This document shows positions 28,120-37,296 of a stretch of 64,000 nt of DNA, in pieces. Below the pieces are notes generated by a model. It saw nothing but the letters and a program-made list of their open reading frames with translations, was not told where the DNA came from and ran no database searches. Where the stretch lies: the NCBI RefSeq assembly GCF_000014745.1, contig NC_008347.1:3116001-3180000 (forward strand), in the 5' to 3' direction. Position 1 is the stretch's first letter, and each line of letters starts with the position of its first letter. This DNA comes from Maricaulis maris MCS10 (GTDB lineage: Bacteria; Pseudomonadota; Alphaproteobacteria; Caulobacterales; Maricaulaceae). The position numbers and the translations under genes are program-made.

Positions 28120-28622
28120 TTCCGCAGCGCTCGATCCAGCGCCGGATAGATGACCTGCCGCAGGGCATCCGGTGTCAGTGGGCCGGGCCAGCGGGCCAGA
28201 ATCTCGCCATTTGCAATGACAAGGGTCTCAGGCGCGCCCTCAATGCCGAGGGCTCGCACAGACTGGTTGTTGTCATCCTGCATGACGCCCACAAACGGGT
28301 CTCCCAGCACATCAAGAAACTGATTGGCAGCCTCCGGCGTATCCCGCCAGTTCAGCCCGTAGATCGCGATACCCTCGCTGCGCAAGGCCATCAGCACCGG
28401 ATGCTCGGCATGGCAAGGCGCGCACCAGCTGCCCCAGACATTGAGCAACCAGACGCCGTCAACCAAAGCGGCATCGAAGCTTTCGCGCCCCTCCAGCGGG
28501 GTCGTGGTGAGCGCCGGCATCGGGATTGGCACCGGAGCGCTGCGATCATCCCAGAAGCGCCAGCCAAGCGCCGCAACCAGTCCGATCAAGGCCAACCATG
28601 CCGCAATCCGGATCGTCTGCAT
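28116..28622 (-). CDS. ccmG: Thiol:disulfide interchange protein CcmG/DsbE
   Basis: A 168-residue membrane-anchored thioredoxin-like protein that reduces apocytochrome c (or CcmH) cysteines in the periplasm during cytochrome c maturation. It has an N-terminal anchor helix, the redox motif WCAPC, and the CcmG features LLNVWGSWCAPC and GLNWRD. The ATG at 28622 shares its A with the ccmD stop (TGATG), so reinitiation is likely. Last gene of the ccm cluster in this window. Confidence 0.95.
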   Translation of the reverse strand: MQTIRIAAWLALIGLVAALGWRFWDDRSAPVPIPMPALTTTPLEGRESFDAALVDGVWLLNVWGSWCAPCHAEHPVLMALRSEGIAIYGLNWRDTPEAANQFLDVLGDPFVGVMQDDNNQSVRALGIEGAPETLVIANGEILARWPGPLTPDALRQVIYPALDRALRN

Positions 28623-28777
28623 CAAGCTTCATCCCGTTCCAGCCGACGCAAGGCTTCACGCGCCTGCCGCCGCTCGATGAGAGCGTGAGCGACCAGCCCT
28701 GCCAGGGCCAGGACAGACGCCGCCCAAGTCGGCCAGACGAAGGCCGCATAGCCGCCCATTTCCAGAAACTCGCTCAT
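28622..28777 (-). CDS. ccmD: Haem exporter protein CcmD
   Basis: A 51-residue gene lying exactly between ccmC and ccmG. The protein starts MSEFLEMGGYAAFVWPTW, has one membrane helix (AASVLALAGLVAHAL) and a charged cytoplasmic tail (ERRQAREALRRLERD). This is the standard CcmD layout. CcmD helps release haem-loaded CcmE from the CcmABC complex. Its ATG overlaps the ccmC stop (ATGA) and its TGA overlaps the ccmG start (TGATG), which confirms it as part of the operon. It is below the length cutoff of many gene finders. Confidence 0.93.
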   Translation of the reverse strand: MSEFLEMGGYAAFVWPTWAASVLALAGLVAHALIERRQAREALRRLERDEA

Positions 28778-29523
28778 GACACAACCTCTTCTCGCGCCCG
28801 GGCGGCTTGCTCACGCTGGCGCTGCAAGGTGCGCACGCGCCGCCGGATCGCCTGGCTGCGCAGACGGTAGAGCACCAGCCAGCCGGCAAAGCAGGTATAG
28901 GCCAGGATCATGACCAGGAGCGGCCAGAGCTGGCTGGCGTGGATGGTTGGGCCGTCAAGGCGGATGATCGAGGCGGGCTGGTGAAGGCTCGACCACCAGT
29001 CGACCGAGAATTTCACGATGACCAGATTGACGATCCCCGCCATCGCCAGGACAGCACCGGTGCGCGCGGCCTGCTGGGTATCCTCGAGTGCCGCCCGCAG
29101 CGCCATATAGCCCAGATAGACCAGCAGCAGCACGAGCACCGAGGTCATCCGTGCATCCCATTCCCACCAGGTCCCCCACATCGGCTTGCCCCAGAGCGAG
29201 CCGGTGAACAGGGCGAGCACAGTGAACACCGCACCGATCGGCGCGATGATCTCGGCTGCCGTGTCGGCCAACGCGTGGCGCCAGACGAAATAGACAAAAC
29301 TGGCCACCGCCAGCGCCGCATAGAGCGCCATTGCCATATAGGCCGCCGGCACATGCACATACATGATCCGGATCGTTTCACCCTGCTGGTAGTCGGGTGG
29401 CGAGCCGAGCAAGGCCAGCCAGACACCAACAGCCAACAACAGCACGGCCAGGACACCGAACACCGGGATCAGGGCCCGGGCGAGCTGGTCGAAGCGTTGC
29501 GGATTGGAGAAGTAGGACAGCAT
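28774..29523 (-). CDS. ccmC: Haem exporter protein CcmC
   Basis: A 249-residue, six-helix inner membrane protein that presents haem to CcmE. The tryptophan-rich WWD-type motif GTWWEWDARMTS and flanking conserved histidines (YVHVPAAYMA; SSLHQPASI) are present. It follows ccmB after a 53-bp gap, the only gap larger than a few bases in the cluster, and overlaps ccmD. Confidence 0.96.
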   Translation of the reverse strand: MLSYFSNPQRFDQLARALIPVFGVLAVLLLAVGVWLALLGSPPDYQQGETIRIMYVHVPAAYMAMALYAALAVASFVYFVWRHALADTAAEIIAPIGAVFTVLALFTGSLWGKPMWGTWWEWDARMTSVLVLLLVYLGYMALRAALEDTQQAARTGAVLAMAGIVNLVIVKFSVDWWSSLHQPASIIRLDGPTIHASQLWPLLVMILAYTCFAGWLVLYRLRSQAIRRRVRTLQRQREQAARAREEVVS

Positions 29524-29576
29524 GTCAGCTCACTTACTGTGCCGCTGCCCTGCGGGCAACTGCGACCGATTTTCCG

Positions 29577-30245
29577 TCAGCCCAACCGGCTCCGCAAGGC
29601 CGCAACAATCCCGAATGGTGCCAGCGCCGTTGTTCCAAGCGAGACGGCGACCGTCAGCAGCAGGTTGGCCAGCGCCCGCTCATCGCCTGCAAGGGCCGAC
29701 CGACCAGCCCCGGCAGCGAAAATCAGAACCGGCACCATCATTGGCGTGGCGATCAGTGCAATCAGCAAACCACTACGACGGACACCCGCCGCCAGAGCTC
29801 CGGCGAAGCCGGCGATCAGGGACAGCGCCGGTATGGCGGCCAGCAGGGCCAGGGCTCCCACGCAGGCAGGAAGCACCGGCACGCCATACATCATGGCGCC
29901 CAGCAGCCCGATCACGGGTAGCGGCCACAGCGTGGCCAAGGCCTGCCCCATGACCTTGGCCAGCACCAGCCATGGCAGCGACAAACCACTCAACAGATAA
30001 AGCTCGGCGGTGCCATCGGCATGATCATCGCCAAACAGGCGGTCGGCCGATTGCAGCACTGACAGCAAGGCCGCGAAACCCATGATGCCCGGTCCCACCG
30101 CAACCAGCAGGTCGGCGGCCGGTCCGATGGCCAGCGGCGCCAACGTGATCGCGCCGAGGAAAAAGGCAGCCGGTCCGGCAGGACCGCCGCCGCCCGCCCA
30201 GGCCAGCCCGGCTTCGCGGGAGAAAATGGCTCCGAAAGCGCTCAT
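29577..30245 (-). CDS. ccmB: Haem exporter protein CcmB
   Basis: A 222-residue, six-helix permease subunit of the CcmAB(C) transporter. The conserved LFGDDHADGTAELYLLSGLSL segment, which binds the ATPase, is present near residues 65-85. The ATG at 30245 overlaps the ccmA stop by four bases; an upstream in-frame start would extend it into ccmA and is unlikely. Confidence 0.95.
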   Translation of the reverse strand: MSAFGAIFSREAGLAWAGGGGPAGPAAFFLGAITLAPLAIGPAADLLVAVGPGIMGFAALLSVLQSADRLFGDDHADGTAELYLLSGLSLPWLVLAKVMGQALATLWPLPVIGLLGAMMYGVPVLPACVGALALLAAIPALSLIAGFAGALAAGVRRSGLLIALIATPMMVPVLIFAAGAGRSALAGDERALANLLLTVAVSLGTTALAPFGIVAALRSRLG

Positions 30246-30895
30246 CTGTGCGCCCCGAGGTCGATTCGTTTGGCGTCCGGCCAATCCAGGGACTGATGCG
30301 TCGCTGCGATCACACTTCCGCCGCGGGAACGATGCCAGTCCACAAGCGCTGCCAGGCGCGCTCGTCCACCGCCATCGAGCGGACCGGCGGGCTCGTCAAG
30401 CAACCAGATCGGCCGGTTGGCCAGCGCAACCCTGACCAGCGCACAACGGCGCTGTTGGCCCCGCGACAGGCGGCTGGCCGGTCGGTCGATCAGGCTCTCA
30501 ATGGCCATCGCGCGCATCAAGGGCAGGATAGGATCGCGGCCCTGATCATTCATCTTCGCCCAGAAGCGCAAACTCTGTCTCGGCGTCTCGACAGGTTTGA
30601 GGCCATCCGCATGACCCAACCAGGCAACAAGCTCGGAGGCACTGTCAGCCTTTGGGCCCTCACCGAAAACAACACGTCCCGCATCAGGGCGGACAAATCC
30701 GGCGACCGCGCGCAGCAGGGTTGTCTTGCCAGTCCCGTTGGGGCCACTCATCAGCATCGCCTGGCCCGGGGCCAGATCGAGGCTGAAATCGCGGACCAGC
30801 GTGATGTCGCCGCGGCTCAGCGACAGACCGGAAACACGAAGCGTCTCGGGCTGCAGATCGGGCAGGTCGGGGAATTTCTCGGTCATCGTCGGCAT
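30242..30895 (-). CDS. ccmA: Haem ABC exporter ATP-binding protein CcmA
   Basis: A ~217-residue ABC ATPase. Walker A is GPNGTGKTTLLR, the signature is RLSRGQQRRCALVR, Walker B is IWLLDEPAGPLD, and the His-switch is AATHQSLD. With CcmB it powers release of holo-CcmE in cytochrome c maturation. The start is uncertain between 30895 and 30886, as neither has a strong ribosome site. First gene of the cluster, divergent from acnA across ~160 bp. Confidence 0.94.
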   Translation of the reverse strand: MPTMTEKFPDLPDLQPETLRVSGLSLSRGDITLVRDFSLDLAPGQAMLMSGPNGTGKTTLLRAVAGFVRPDAGRVVFGEGPKADSASELVAWLGHADGLKPVETPRQSLRFWAKMNDQGRDPILPLMRAMAIESLIDRPASRLSRGQQRRCALVRVALANRPIWLLDEPAGPLDGGGRARLAALVDWHRSRGGSVIAATHQSLDWPDAKRIDLGAHR

Positions 30896-30948
30896 CACTT
30901 TGCATGTCGCCTGACAGCACCCCATCCGTCAACGCGCGCAACGCCGCA

Positions 30949-30976
30949 TTGCAGCAAAGCGAATGTCCGGCTAAAA
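30949..30976 (+). promoter_or_regulatory. Candidate promoter for acnA
   Basis: TTGCAG (30949-30954) and CTAAAA (30971-30976) spaced 16 bp, implying a leader of about 75 nt before the acnA ATG. Visual call only. Confidence 0.3.
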
Positions 30977-31056
30977 CCCGCCAAAACATGTGGCCGTAAA
31001 CTGCGGCTGACCTCCCCACCGGGTATTTCACCCCTGACCCCATGAGGACGACCCAT

Positions 31057-33732
31057 ATGGCCTCTCTCGACAGTTTTTCCTGTAAACGCACCCTCACCGC
31101 TGCCGGTGAGACCTATGCCTATTATGACCTGAAGGTCGCCGAGGCGAACGGGCTGGCCGGAGTTTCCCGCCTGCCGGGTTCGCTGAAAGTGCTTCTGGAA
31201 AACCTGCTGCGCTTTGAAGACGGCAAGACTGTCACCAAGGCCGATATCGAGGCGATGGCCGAATGGCTGACGACCCGCAAGTCGACCCATGAGATCGCCT
31301 ACCGCCCGGCCCGTGTGGTCATGCAGGACTTCACCGGCGTTCCGGCCGTCGTTGACCTGGCCGCCATGCGCGATGCAGCCACCAAGCTTGGCGCCGACCC
31401 GGACCGTATCAACCCGCAGGTCCCCGTCGACCTGGTGATCGACCACTCCGTCATGGTCGACAATTTCGGCCAAGCCGACAGCTTCGCCAAGAATGTCGAG
31501 CGCGAGTACCAGCGCAATGGCGAGCGTTACAAATTCCTCAAATGGGGCGCCAAGGCGTTTGACAATTTCCGCGTCGTCCCGCCGGGCACCGGCATCATCC
31601 ACCAGGTCAATCTGGAAAATCTGGCCCAGGCTGTCTGGACCAAGGACGAAAACGGCGAAACCATCGCCTATCCGGACACTTGCGTCGGCACCGACAGCCA
31701 CACCACCATGATCAATGGCCTCGCCGTGCTGGGCTGGGGTGTTGGTGGTATCGAGGCCGAGGCCGCCATGCTCGGCCAGCCGGTCTCCATGCTGATCCCG
31801 GAAGTGATCGGCTTCGAACTGACCGGCAAGCTGCCGGAAGGCGCCACGGCGACCGACCTCGTTCTGAAAGTTGTCGAAATGCTGCGCGCGAAGGGTGTGG
31901 TCGGCAAGTTCGTGGAATTCTACGGCACCGGTCTCGACCACCTGTCGCTGGAAGACGAAGCCACCATCGCGAACATGGCTCCGGAATACGGCGCCACTTG
32001 CGGCTTCTTCCCGGTCGACAATGAAACGCTGGCCTATCTCACAGCAACCGGACGCGACGACAAGCGCGTCGCCCTGGTCGAGGCCTATTCCAAGGCCCAA
32101 GGCATGTTCCGCCCGGATTATGATGCCGACCCGGTCTTCACCGACACGCTGCATCTCGACATGTCGGAAGTCGTTCCGGCCGTCTCCGGCCCGAAGCGCC
32201 CGCAGGACTGGATCGAACTGTCCAATGCCTCCGCCGGCTTTGCCCGCATCATGGAAAGCGAATACGGCAAGGGCGACGAACTGGACAAATCCGCCCCGGT
32301 CGAGGGTGAGGACTATGACTTCACCAATGGCAATGTCGCGATCGCTGCGATCACATCGTGCACCAATACGTCCAACCCGTCGGTCATGCTTGGCGCCGGC
32401 CTCCTGGCCCGCAATGCGGTGGCCAAGGGGCTGAAGACCAAGCCGTGGGTGAAAACCTCGCTGGCCCCGGGCTCTCAGGTTGTCACCGACTACCTGCTGC
32501 GTGCCGGCCTGAATGATGATCTCGACGCTCTCGGCTTCGACCTCGTGGGCTATGGCTGCACAACCTGTATCGGCAATTCCGGTCCGCTGCCGCCGGCGAT
32601 CTCCAAGACCATCAACGAGAATGATCTGGTCGCCACCTCGGTGCTGTCTGGCAACCGCAATTTCGAAGGCCGGATCTCGCCGGACGTGCGTGCCAACTAT
32701 CTGGCCTCACCGCCGCTGGTTGTCGCCTACGCTCTCGCCGGTTCGATGAAGGTCAATCTGGCCACCGACCCGCTGGGCCAGGACCAGGACGGCAATGACG
32801 TCTATCTCAAGGACATCTGGCCGACCTCCGCCGAGATCGCCGAAGTGGTTCGCACCTCGGTGACCCCGGACATGTTCGCCAAGCGTTATGCCAATGTGTT
32901 CAAGGGCGACGACGCCTGGGGCGGCATCGAGGTTTCCGGCGGCCTGACCTATGCCTGGGATCACACCTCCACCTATGTGCAGAACCCGCCCTATTTCGAA
33001 GGCATGACGATGGAGCCGGAAAGCCCGGGCGATGTCGTCAATGCCAAGATCATGGGCCTGTTTGGCGACAGCATCACCACCGACCACATCTCGCCGGCCG
33101 GTTCGATCAAGGCCGACAGCCCGGCCGGTCGCTACCTGCAGGAACGCCAGGTTCCGGTTCTGGAGTTCAACTCCTACGGCTCACGGCGCGGCAATCACGA
33201 AGTGATGATGCGCGGCACGTTCGCCAATATCCGCATCAAGAACAAGATGCTGGACGGTGTTGAAGGCGGTTACACGCTGAAGGACGGCAAGCAGGTCGAC
33301 ATTTTCGACGCCTGCATGGAGCATCAGTCCGAAGGCACACCGCTGGTCGTTTTTGGTGGCAAGGAATACGGCACCGGCTCATCGCGTGACTGGGCTGCCA
33401 AGGGCACCCGCCTTCTGGGCGTCAAGGCGGTCATCGCCGAGAGCTTCGAGCGTATCCACCGCTCCAACCTGATCGGCATGGGCGTGCTGCCCCTGCAGTT
33501 CGAGGACGGCGCCAGCTGGGAAGCCCTCGGGATGACTGGCGACGAAACGGTCACCATTCTCGGCATTGAGGCTCTCGAGCCGCGCGCTGTCATGACCGTC
33601 TCGATCACCTTCCCGGACGGCACCGTGAAGACGGCCCCGGCCCGCGCCCGGATCGATACCGAGAACGAGCTGGAATACTTCCGCCACGGCGGCATCCTGC
33701 ACTACGTGTTGCGCAATCTCGCTGCCTCCTAG
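31057..33732 (+). CDS. acnA: Aconitate hydratase A
   Basis: An 891-residue monomeric aconitase of the AcnA/IRP1 type that isomerises citrate to isocitrate. Cluster cysteines lie in [13 protein letters not shown] and [14 protein letters not shown]. Also seen are [40 protein letters not shown] and the swivel-domain [13 protein letters not shown]. Length is normal. The ATG at 31057 has a GAGGA site eight bases upstream. Together with mdh and sdh it is the third TCA-cycle locus in the window. Confidence 0.98.
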   Translation: MASLDSFSCKRTLTAAGETYAYYDLKVAEANGLAGVSRLPGSLKVLLENLLRFEDGKTVTKADIEAMAEWLTTRKSTHEIAYRPARVVMQDFTGVPAVVDLAAMRDAATKLGADPDRINPQVPVDLVIDHSVMVDNFGQADSFAKNVEREYQRNGERYKFLKWGAKAFDNFRVVPPGTGIIHQVNLENLAQAVWTKDENGETIAYPDTCVGTDSHTTMINGLAVLGWGVGGIEAEAAMLGQPVSMLIPEVIGFELTGKLPEGATATDLVLKVVEMLRAKGVVGKFVEFYGTGLDHLSLEDEATIANMAPEYGATCGFFPVDNETLAYLTATGRDDKRVALVEAYSKAQGMFRPDYDADPVFTDTLHLDMSEVVPAVSGPKRPQDWIELSNASAGFARIMESEYGKGDELDKSAPVEGEDYDFTNGNVAIAAITSCTNTSNPSVMLGAGLLARNAVAKGLKTKPWVKTSLAPGSQVVTDYLLRAGLNDDLDALGFDLVGYGCTTCIGNSGPLPPAISKTINENDLVATSVLSGNRNFEGRISPDVRANYLASPPLVVAYALAGSMKVNLATDPLGQDQDGNDVYLKDIWPTSAEIAEVVRTSVTPDMFAKRYANVFKGDDAWGGIEVSGGLTYAWDHTSTYVQNPPYFEGMTMEPESPGDVVNAKIMGLFGDSITTDHISPAGSIKADSPAGRYLQERQVPVLEFNSYGSRRGNHEVMMRGTFANIRIKNKMLDGVEGGYTLKDGKQVDIFDACMEHQSEGTPLVVFGGKEYGTGSSRDWAAKGTRLLGVKAVIAESFERIHRSNLIGMGVLPLQFEDGASWEALGMTGDETVTILGIEALEPRAVMTVSITFPDGTVKTAPARARIDTENELEYFRHGGILHYVLRNLAAS

Positions 33733-33753
33733 GGCACAGCGGCACAAGAAGCT

Positions 33754-33795
33754 CCCGCCCGCGTCACAGCCAATTGATTGGATGATGCGGGCGGG
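33754..33795. terminator. Two-tier hairpin after acnA
   Basis: A 9-bp GC stem (33754-33762 with 33787-33795) encloses a small CCAA/TTGG hairpin. No T-run follows, so it is at best a weak acnA terminator; it also overlaps the putative promoter of the next gene. Confidence 0.4.
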
Positions 33796-33806
33796 GATGC
33801 TTATCT
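33778..33806 (+). promoter_or_regulatory. Candidate promoter giving a near-leaderless DUF1223 transcript
   Basis: TTGGAT (33778-33783) and TTATCT (33801-33806) are spaced 17 bp. The DUF1223 ATG begins seven bases after the -10 box, where transcription would start, and no Shine-Dalgarno sequence is present. Confidence 0.4.
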
Positions 33807-33812
33807 AGACCC

Positions 33813-34559
33813 ATGAAATGGCTTGCTGCCCTCCTCCTGTCCGCTTTCGAATGGGCCTGCCTTCCCGCCGCTGGCGCGTTTGAAGAGCCCGGCGCTGACG
33901 ATGAGCGCCCGGTCCTGGTGGAACTCTTCACGAGCCAGGGATGCGGACTGTGCCCGGAAGCCAACCGTTATCTCGGCGAGCTTGACCAGCGCGAAAATGT
34001 GTTCGTTCTCGCCTATGCGGTGTCCTATTGGGACATGTATGGTTGGACCGACACCTATGCCCGACCCGAATATGTCCAGCGCCAGCGCACCTATCTACCC
34101 CGGCTTGATGTGCCACGCCTTTACACACCCCATTTTGTGGTCGACGGCGTTACCGATGCGCCCGGTTGGGAGCAAGACGCGGTTGCCAATGCCGTCGACG
34201 CGCGCTTGACAGCTATGCCAGGCAGCCCAGTGATCACAGTCGCCGACGGCCCGTTCGGGTCTTTTCAGGTATCACTTGACGGTGAAGCTCCAGAGGAGGA
34301 CCTGGATGTCTGGCTTGTCGCCTACGCACCGGGCTGGGCGTCTGTTTCCGTCCGCTCCGGCGAGAATGAGGGGCTCGACATGCTTCACTATAACATGGTG
34401 AAGAGTCTGACTTATCTAGGCAATTGGTCCGGCGGCCCGGCCGTTTTCACCGGCGAGAGTTTTCGCCGTTTTGGCACGGTCGCAATTGTCCAAGGTGCCA
34501 ATGGTGGCCCGGTCTATGGTTATGCCCGCGTCGCCGCCAGAGGGGCTGCGCCCCGCTAA
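33813..34559 (+). CDS. DUF1223-family exported thioredoxin-like protein
   Basis: A 248-residue protein with an N-terminal signal peptide and the DUF1223 core: LVELFTSQGCGLCPEANRYL, with a CxxC, then YAVSYWDMYGWTDTYARPEY and YTPHFVVDGV. Members are periplasmic thioredoxin-fold proteins of unproven role. The gene lacks a ribosome site and is probably read from a leaderless message. Its stop overlaps that of actR on the opposite strand (CTAA). Confidence 0.9.
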   Translation: MKWLAALLLSAFEWACLPAAGAFEEPGADDERPVLVELFTSQGCGLCPEANRYLGELDQRENVFVLAYAVSYWDMYGWTDTYARPEYVQRQRTYLPRLDVPRLYTPHFVVDGVTDAPGWEQDAVANAVDARLTAMPGSPVITVADGPFGSFQVSLDGEAPEEDLDVWLVAYAPGWASVSVRSGENEGLDMLHYNMVKSLTYLGNWSGGPAVFTGESFRRFGTVAIVQGANGGPVYGYARVAARGAAPR

Positions 34560-35107
34560 CGCGGCGCGCGCTTGGCGAGTATTCGCTGCAGGGTACGGCG
34601 GTGCATGTTCAACCGGCGCGCTGTTTCAGAGACGTTGTGATCGCAGAGCTCGAACACGCGCTGGATGTGTTCCCAGCGGACCCGGTCGGCAGACATCGGG
34701 TTTTCCGGCGGTTCGGGCTTGTCTTCCGGGTGGGCCAGAAGCGCCTTGATGATGTCGTCGGCATCGGCCGGCTTGGACAGATAATCAACCGCACCGGCCT
34801 TAACCGCAGCCACGGCGGTAGCAATATTGCCATAGCCGGTGAGCATGACGACCCGGCAGTCCGCCCGCGAGGCGTGCAATGCCTTCACCACATCCAGACC
34901 GTCGCCATCCTGCAGGCGCAGGTCCAGAACGGCAAAGGCTGGCGGGTTGGACCGCGCCACTTCCTTGGCTTCATCTACCGTCGCCACTGCGGAGACGATG
35001 AAGCCGCGCCCGGTCATGGCCCGACCCAGCCGGGTCCGGAATGGCGCGTCATCATCGAGGATGAGAAGGGATTTGTCGTCGGGAAGCTCGTATTCGATCT
35101 CGCTCAC
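34556..35107 (-). CDS. actR: Redox response regulator ActR/RegA/PrrA
   Basis: A 183-residue response regulator. The receiver has the acidic pair LILDDD, the phosphoacceptor Asp62 in AVLDLRLQDGDG, and the Thr/Lys switch (MLTGYG, YLSKPAD). A proline-rich linker (EDKPEPPENP) leads to the Fis-type HTH VSETARRLNMHRRTLQRILAK, near-invariant in this family. RegA-type regulators control respiration, carbon and nitrogen fixation and photosynthesis by redox state. The start is GTG at 35107. It follows actS on the same strand with a 37-bp gap. Confidence 0.95.
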   Translation of the reverse strand: MSEIEYELPDDKSLLILDDDAPFRTRLGRAMTGRGFIVSAVATVDEAKEVARSNPPAFAVLDLRLQDGDGLDVVKALHASRADCRVVMLTGYGNIATAVAAVKAGAVDYLSKPADADDIIKALLAHPEDKPEPPENPMSADRVRWEHIQRVFELCDHNVSETARRLNMHRRTLQRILAKRAPR

Positions 35108-35144
35108 GCGTCGGTCCTCGCAAAATCCGATGGTGACTCACTAT

Positions 35145-36470
35145 CTAGCCCAGTGAGTGCTGCGCCTCCACCCGTTTGCGCGGCCAGCGGATCGAGACAA
35201 CTGCCCCGCCAGGCGCCGGAGCATTGTCGAAGCGCACCACGCCGCCGCTTTTTTCGATCATTGTCTTGGCAATGAAGACCCCCAACCCCAGCCCGCCCTG
35301 CCCCGGCGTTCCCGAACGGGTAGTCACGTAGGGCTCACCGATCTTTGACAGGACATCAGAGGTAAAACCGGGCCCGTCATCCATCACACGGACATAGATG
35401 TTCGACCGGTCCCAGCGACCTTCCACCACAACGCGGGCCACAGCGAAATCAACCGAGTTCTCGACGAAATTTCCGATCCCGTAGAGCAGCTCGGGGATCC
35501 GCCGCAGGATTGGCGCCTCCCCCTCGGCCGAATCACCCAGTTGAACCGTCACGACCGGCCCCAGCCCTCGCAGGGGTGCACTTGCCTCTTCGAGAGCAGC
35601 CAGCATTTCGATGCGATCATGGCGTTCGTCGGACGCTTCCTGGACCTCGCCCAGGCGCTTCAGAATGTCGCGGCAGCGTCGCGCCTGTGTGACCAGCAAC
35701 TCGGCATCCTCGCTCAACGCCGTTCCAGCCCCGATTTCGCGCAACATTTCCTTGGCGGTCAGCTGGATGGTTGCCAATGGCGTCCCCAGCTCGTGCGCCG
35801 CTGCAGCCGACAGCGCCCCCAGCGCCGAAAGGCGTTGCTCGCGCGACAGGACACTCTGTGTCGCCGCCAGCGCAGTCGCCATGCGCTTGCCCTCATGGCT
35901 GACCCGCCAAGAATAGACGGCCGTGAAGGCCACTGCGATGAAGATCGCAGCCCACAGGCCAAAGACATACATGCCTGGCAGGTCCAGCGTGGCCTCGCCA
36001 TACCAGGGCAGTGGCAGGCTCCACAACCACATCGCACCCGTCCCGGCCACGGCGATGGCGGCAACCCCGCTTGACCAGCGCGGCGGCAGGGCGGCAACGG
36101 CGATGATGATCGGCGCGGCCAACATCACCACAAAGGGGTTTTGCAGCCCGCCGGTGAGCATCAACAGCGCGCACATTTGCAGGACGTCATAGCCCAGCTG
36201 GGCGAACGCCTCCCAGTCGCGGGCAAATTTCTGTGGCGGCACGGCAAGCGTCAACCAGGTGTTGACCAGAGCGCTGAGGGCGATGATGCCCAGGCAAAAG
36301 CCGATAGGGAGTTCGAAGCCGGCGAAAAAATGCACGATCAGGATTGTCGCCGTCTGGCCACCGACGGCCAGCCAGCGCAGCATGACCAGGGTTCGCAGCC
36401 TCAACCGGCCAAAGACCGGCGTCAGATGGGCGTCCGCACCATAAGGGTCCCAATCACTATCATTGACCAT
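35145..36470 (-). CDS. actS: Redox sensor histidine kinase ActS/RegB/PrrB
   Basis: A 441-residue membrane kinase with six N-terminal helices. The quinone-sensing heptapeptide GGLQNPF (107-113) is intact. The H-box is AAAAHELGTPLATIQL with His226, and Cys266 in the redox box RRCRDIL matches the redox-active cysteine of RegB. The ATP-binding N, G1 and G2 boxes follow (NFVENSVDFA, DDGPGF, GGLGLGVFIAK). It senses ubiquinone redox state and controls ActR. It is divergent from the Sco gene, the classic regB-senC arrangement. Confidence 0.96.
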   Translation of the reverse strand: MVNDSDWDPYGADAHLTPVFGRLRLRTLVMLRWLAVGGQTATILIVHFFAGFELPIGFCLGIIALSALVNTWLTLAVPPQKFARDWEAFAQLGYDVLQMCALLMLTGGLQNPFVVMLAAPIIIAVAALPPRWSSGVAAIAVAGTGAMWLWSLPLPWYGEATLDLPGMYVFGLWAAIFIAVAFTAVYSWRVSHEGKRMATALAATQSVLSREQRLSALGALSAAAAHELGTPLATIQLTAKEMLREIGAGTALSEDAELLVTQARRCRDILKRLGEVQEASDERHDRIEMLAALEEASAPLRGLGPVVTVQLGDSAEGEAPILRRIPELLYGIGNFVENSVDFAVARVVVEGRWDRSNIYVRVMDDGPGFTSDVLSKIGEPYVTTRSGTPGQGGLGLGVFIAKTMIEKSGGVVRFDNAPAPGGAVVSIRWPRKRVEAQHSLG

Positions 36471-36619
36471 GACATGTCTCCCGCAAGCGTGACCGCTCGC
36501 CGCGATGGACAGAGGAGGGGCTTGGCCCTACCTTCGCACACGCAGCAAAACCGATGTGTTTGGACTAACATGCTTCGTCCGCGCGCGGATAGATCGCGCC
36601 GGGCTTACCAGGAGTGACA

Positions 36620-37252
36620 ATGCCACGCCCATTGCTCTGGCTTCTCATCGCCGCACCCACCGTACTCCTGATCGCGTTTTTCACGCAGCTCGTGACGAAT
36701 AGCGACAGGCAGGACGTGCGACGTGGCGCCGTACGCACCAGCGGCGAGGCTCAGATCGGCGGCCCCTTCGAACTTGTCGACCAGACCGGCACGACGGTCA
36801 CACACGAGACATATGCCGGCAAATTGATGCTGATCTATTTCGGCTACACCTATTGCCCGGACGCCTGCCCGTTTTCGCTTCAGATCATGGCCGCGGCGAT
36901 GGACCAGTTGGACGCCGACCAGCGCGCCCGGATCCAGCCGATCCTGATCAGCTTCGACCCCGAGCGCGACACGGTGGAGCAGATGGCCCGCTATGTCAGC
37001 TCACCCGCCTTTCCGGACGGGCTGGTCGGCCTGACCGGTACAGAAGAGCAAATCGCGGCCGCCGCGCGGGTCTATCGCGTTGTCTATCAACGCGCCGAGG
37101 ATGCCGGCAGCGGTGACTATCTGATGGACCACTCATCCTTCATCTATCTGATGGATGGCAATGGCGTATTCGTGGACGTTTTCCCAACCGGCGTCGATCC
37201 GGTTGATCTCACGGCACGCCTGCAAGACTTCCTTGAGGAAAATCCCGGATAG
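36620..37252 (+). CDS. Sco1/SenC/PrrC-family copper chaperone
   Basis: A 210-residue protein with an N-terminal membrane anchor and a thioredoxin-like domain. The copper ligands are Cys79 and Cys83 in YCPDACPF and His171 in MDHSSFIYLMD. Sco proteins deliver copper to the CuA site of cytochrome c oxidase or keep its thiols reduced. The ATG at 36620 is five bases after AGGAG; a GTG just upstream overlaps that site. Divergent from actS, as in regB-senC loci. Confidence 0.93.
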   Translation: MPRPLLWLLIAAPTVLLIAFFTQLVTNSDRQDVRRGAVRTSGEAQIGGPFELVDQTGTTVTHETYAGKLMLIYFGYTYCPDACPFSLQIMAAAMDQLDADQRARIQPILISFDPERDTVEQMARYVSSPAFPDGLVGLTGTEEQIAAAARVYRVVYQRAEDAGSGDYLMDHSSFIYLMDGNGVFVDVFPTGVDPVDLTARLQDFLEENPG

Positions 37253-37296
37253 TCATCCGGATTAGTGACGGCCCTGCGCCGGCGCGAGGAGAGCCC

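Noticed and set aside
28807-30000. Forward frame over ccmC/ccmB
   Set aside because: Shadow of the ccm genes, rich in Arg, Gln and His without domains.
30895-32154. Reverse frame of 419 codons opposite acnA
   Set aside because: Shadow of aconitase coding sequence; no ribosome site and no domain.
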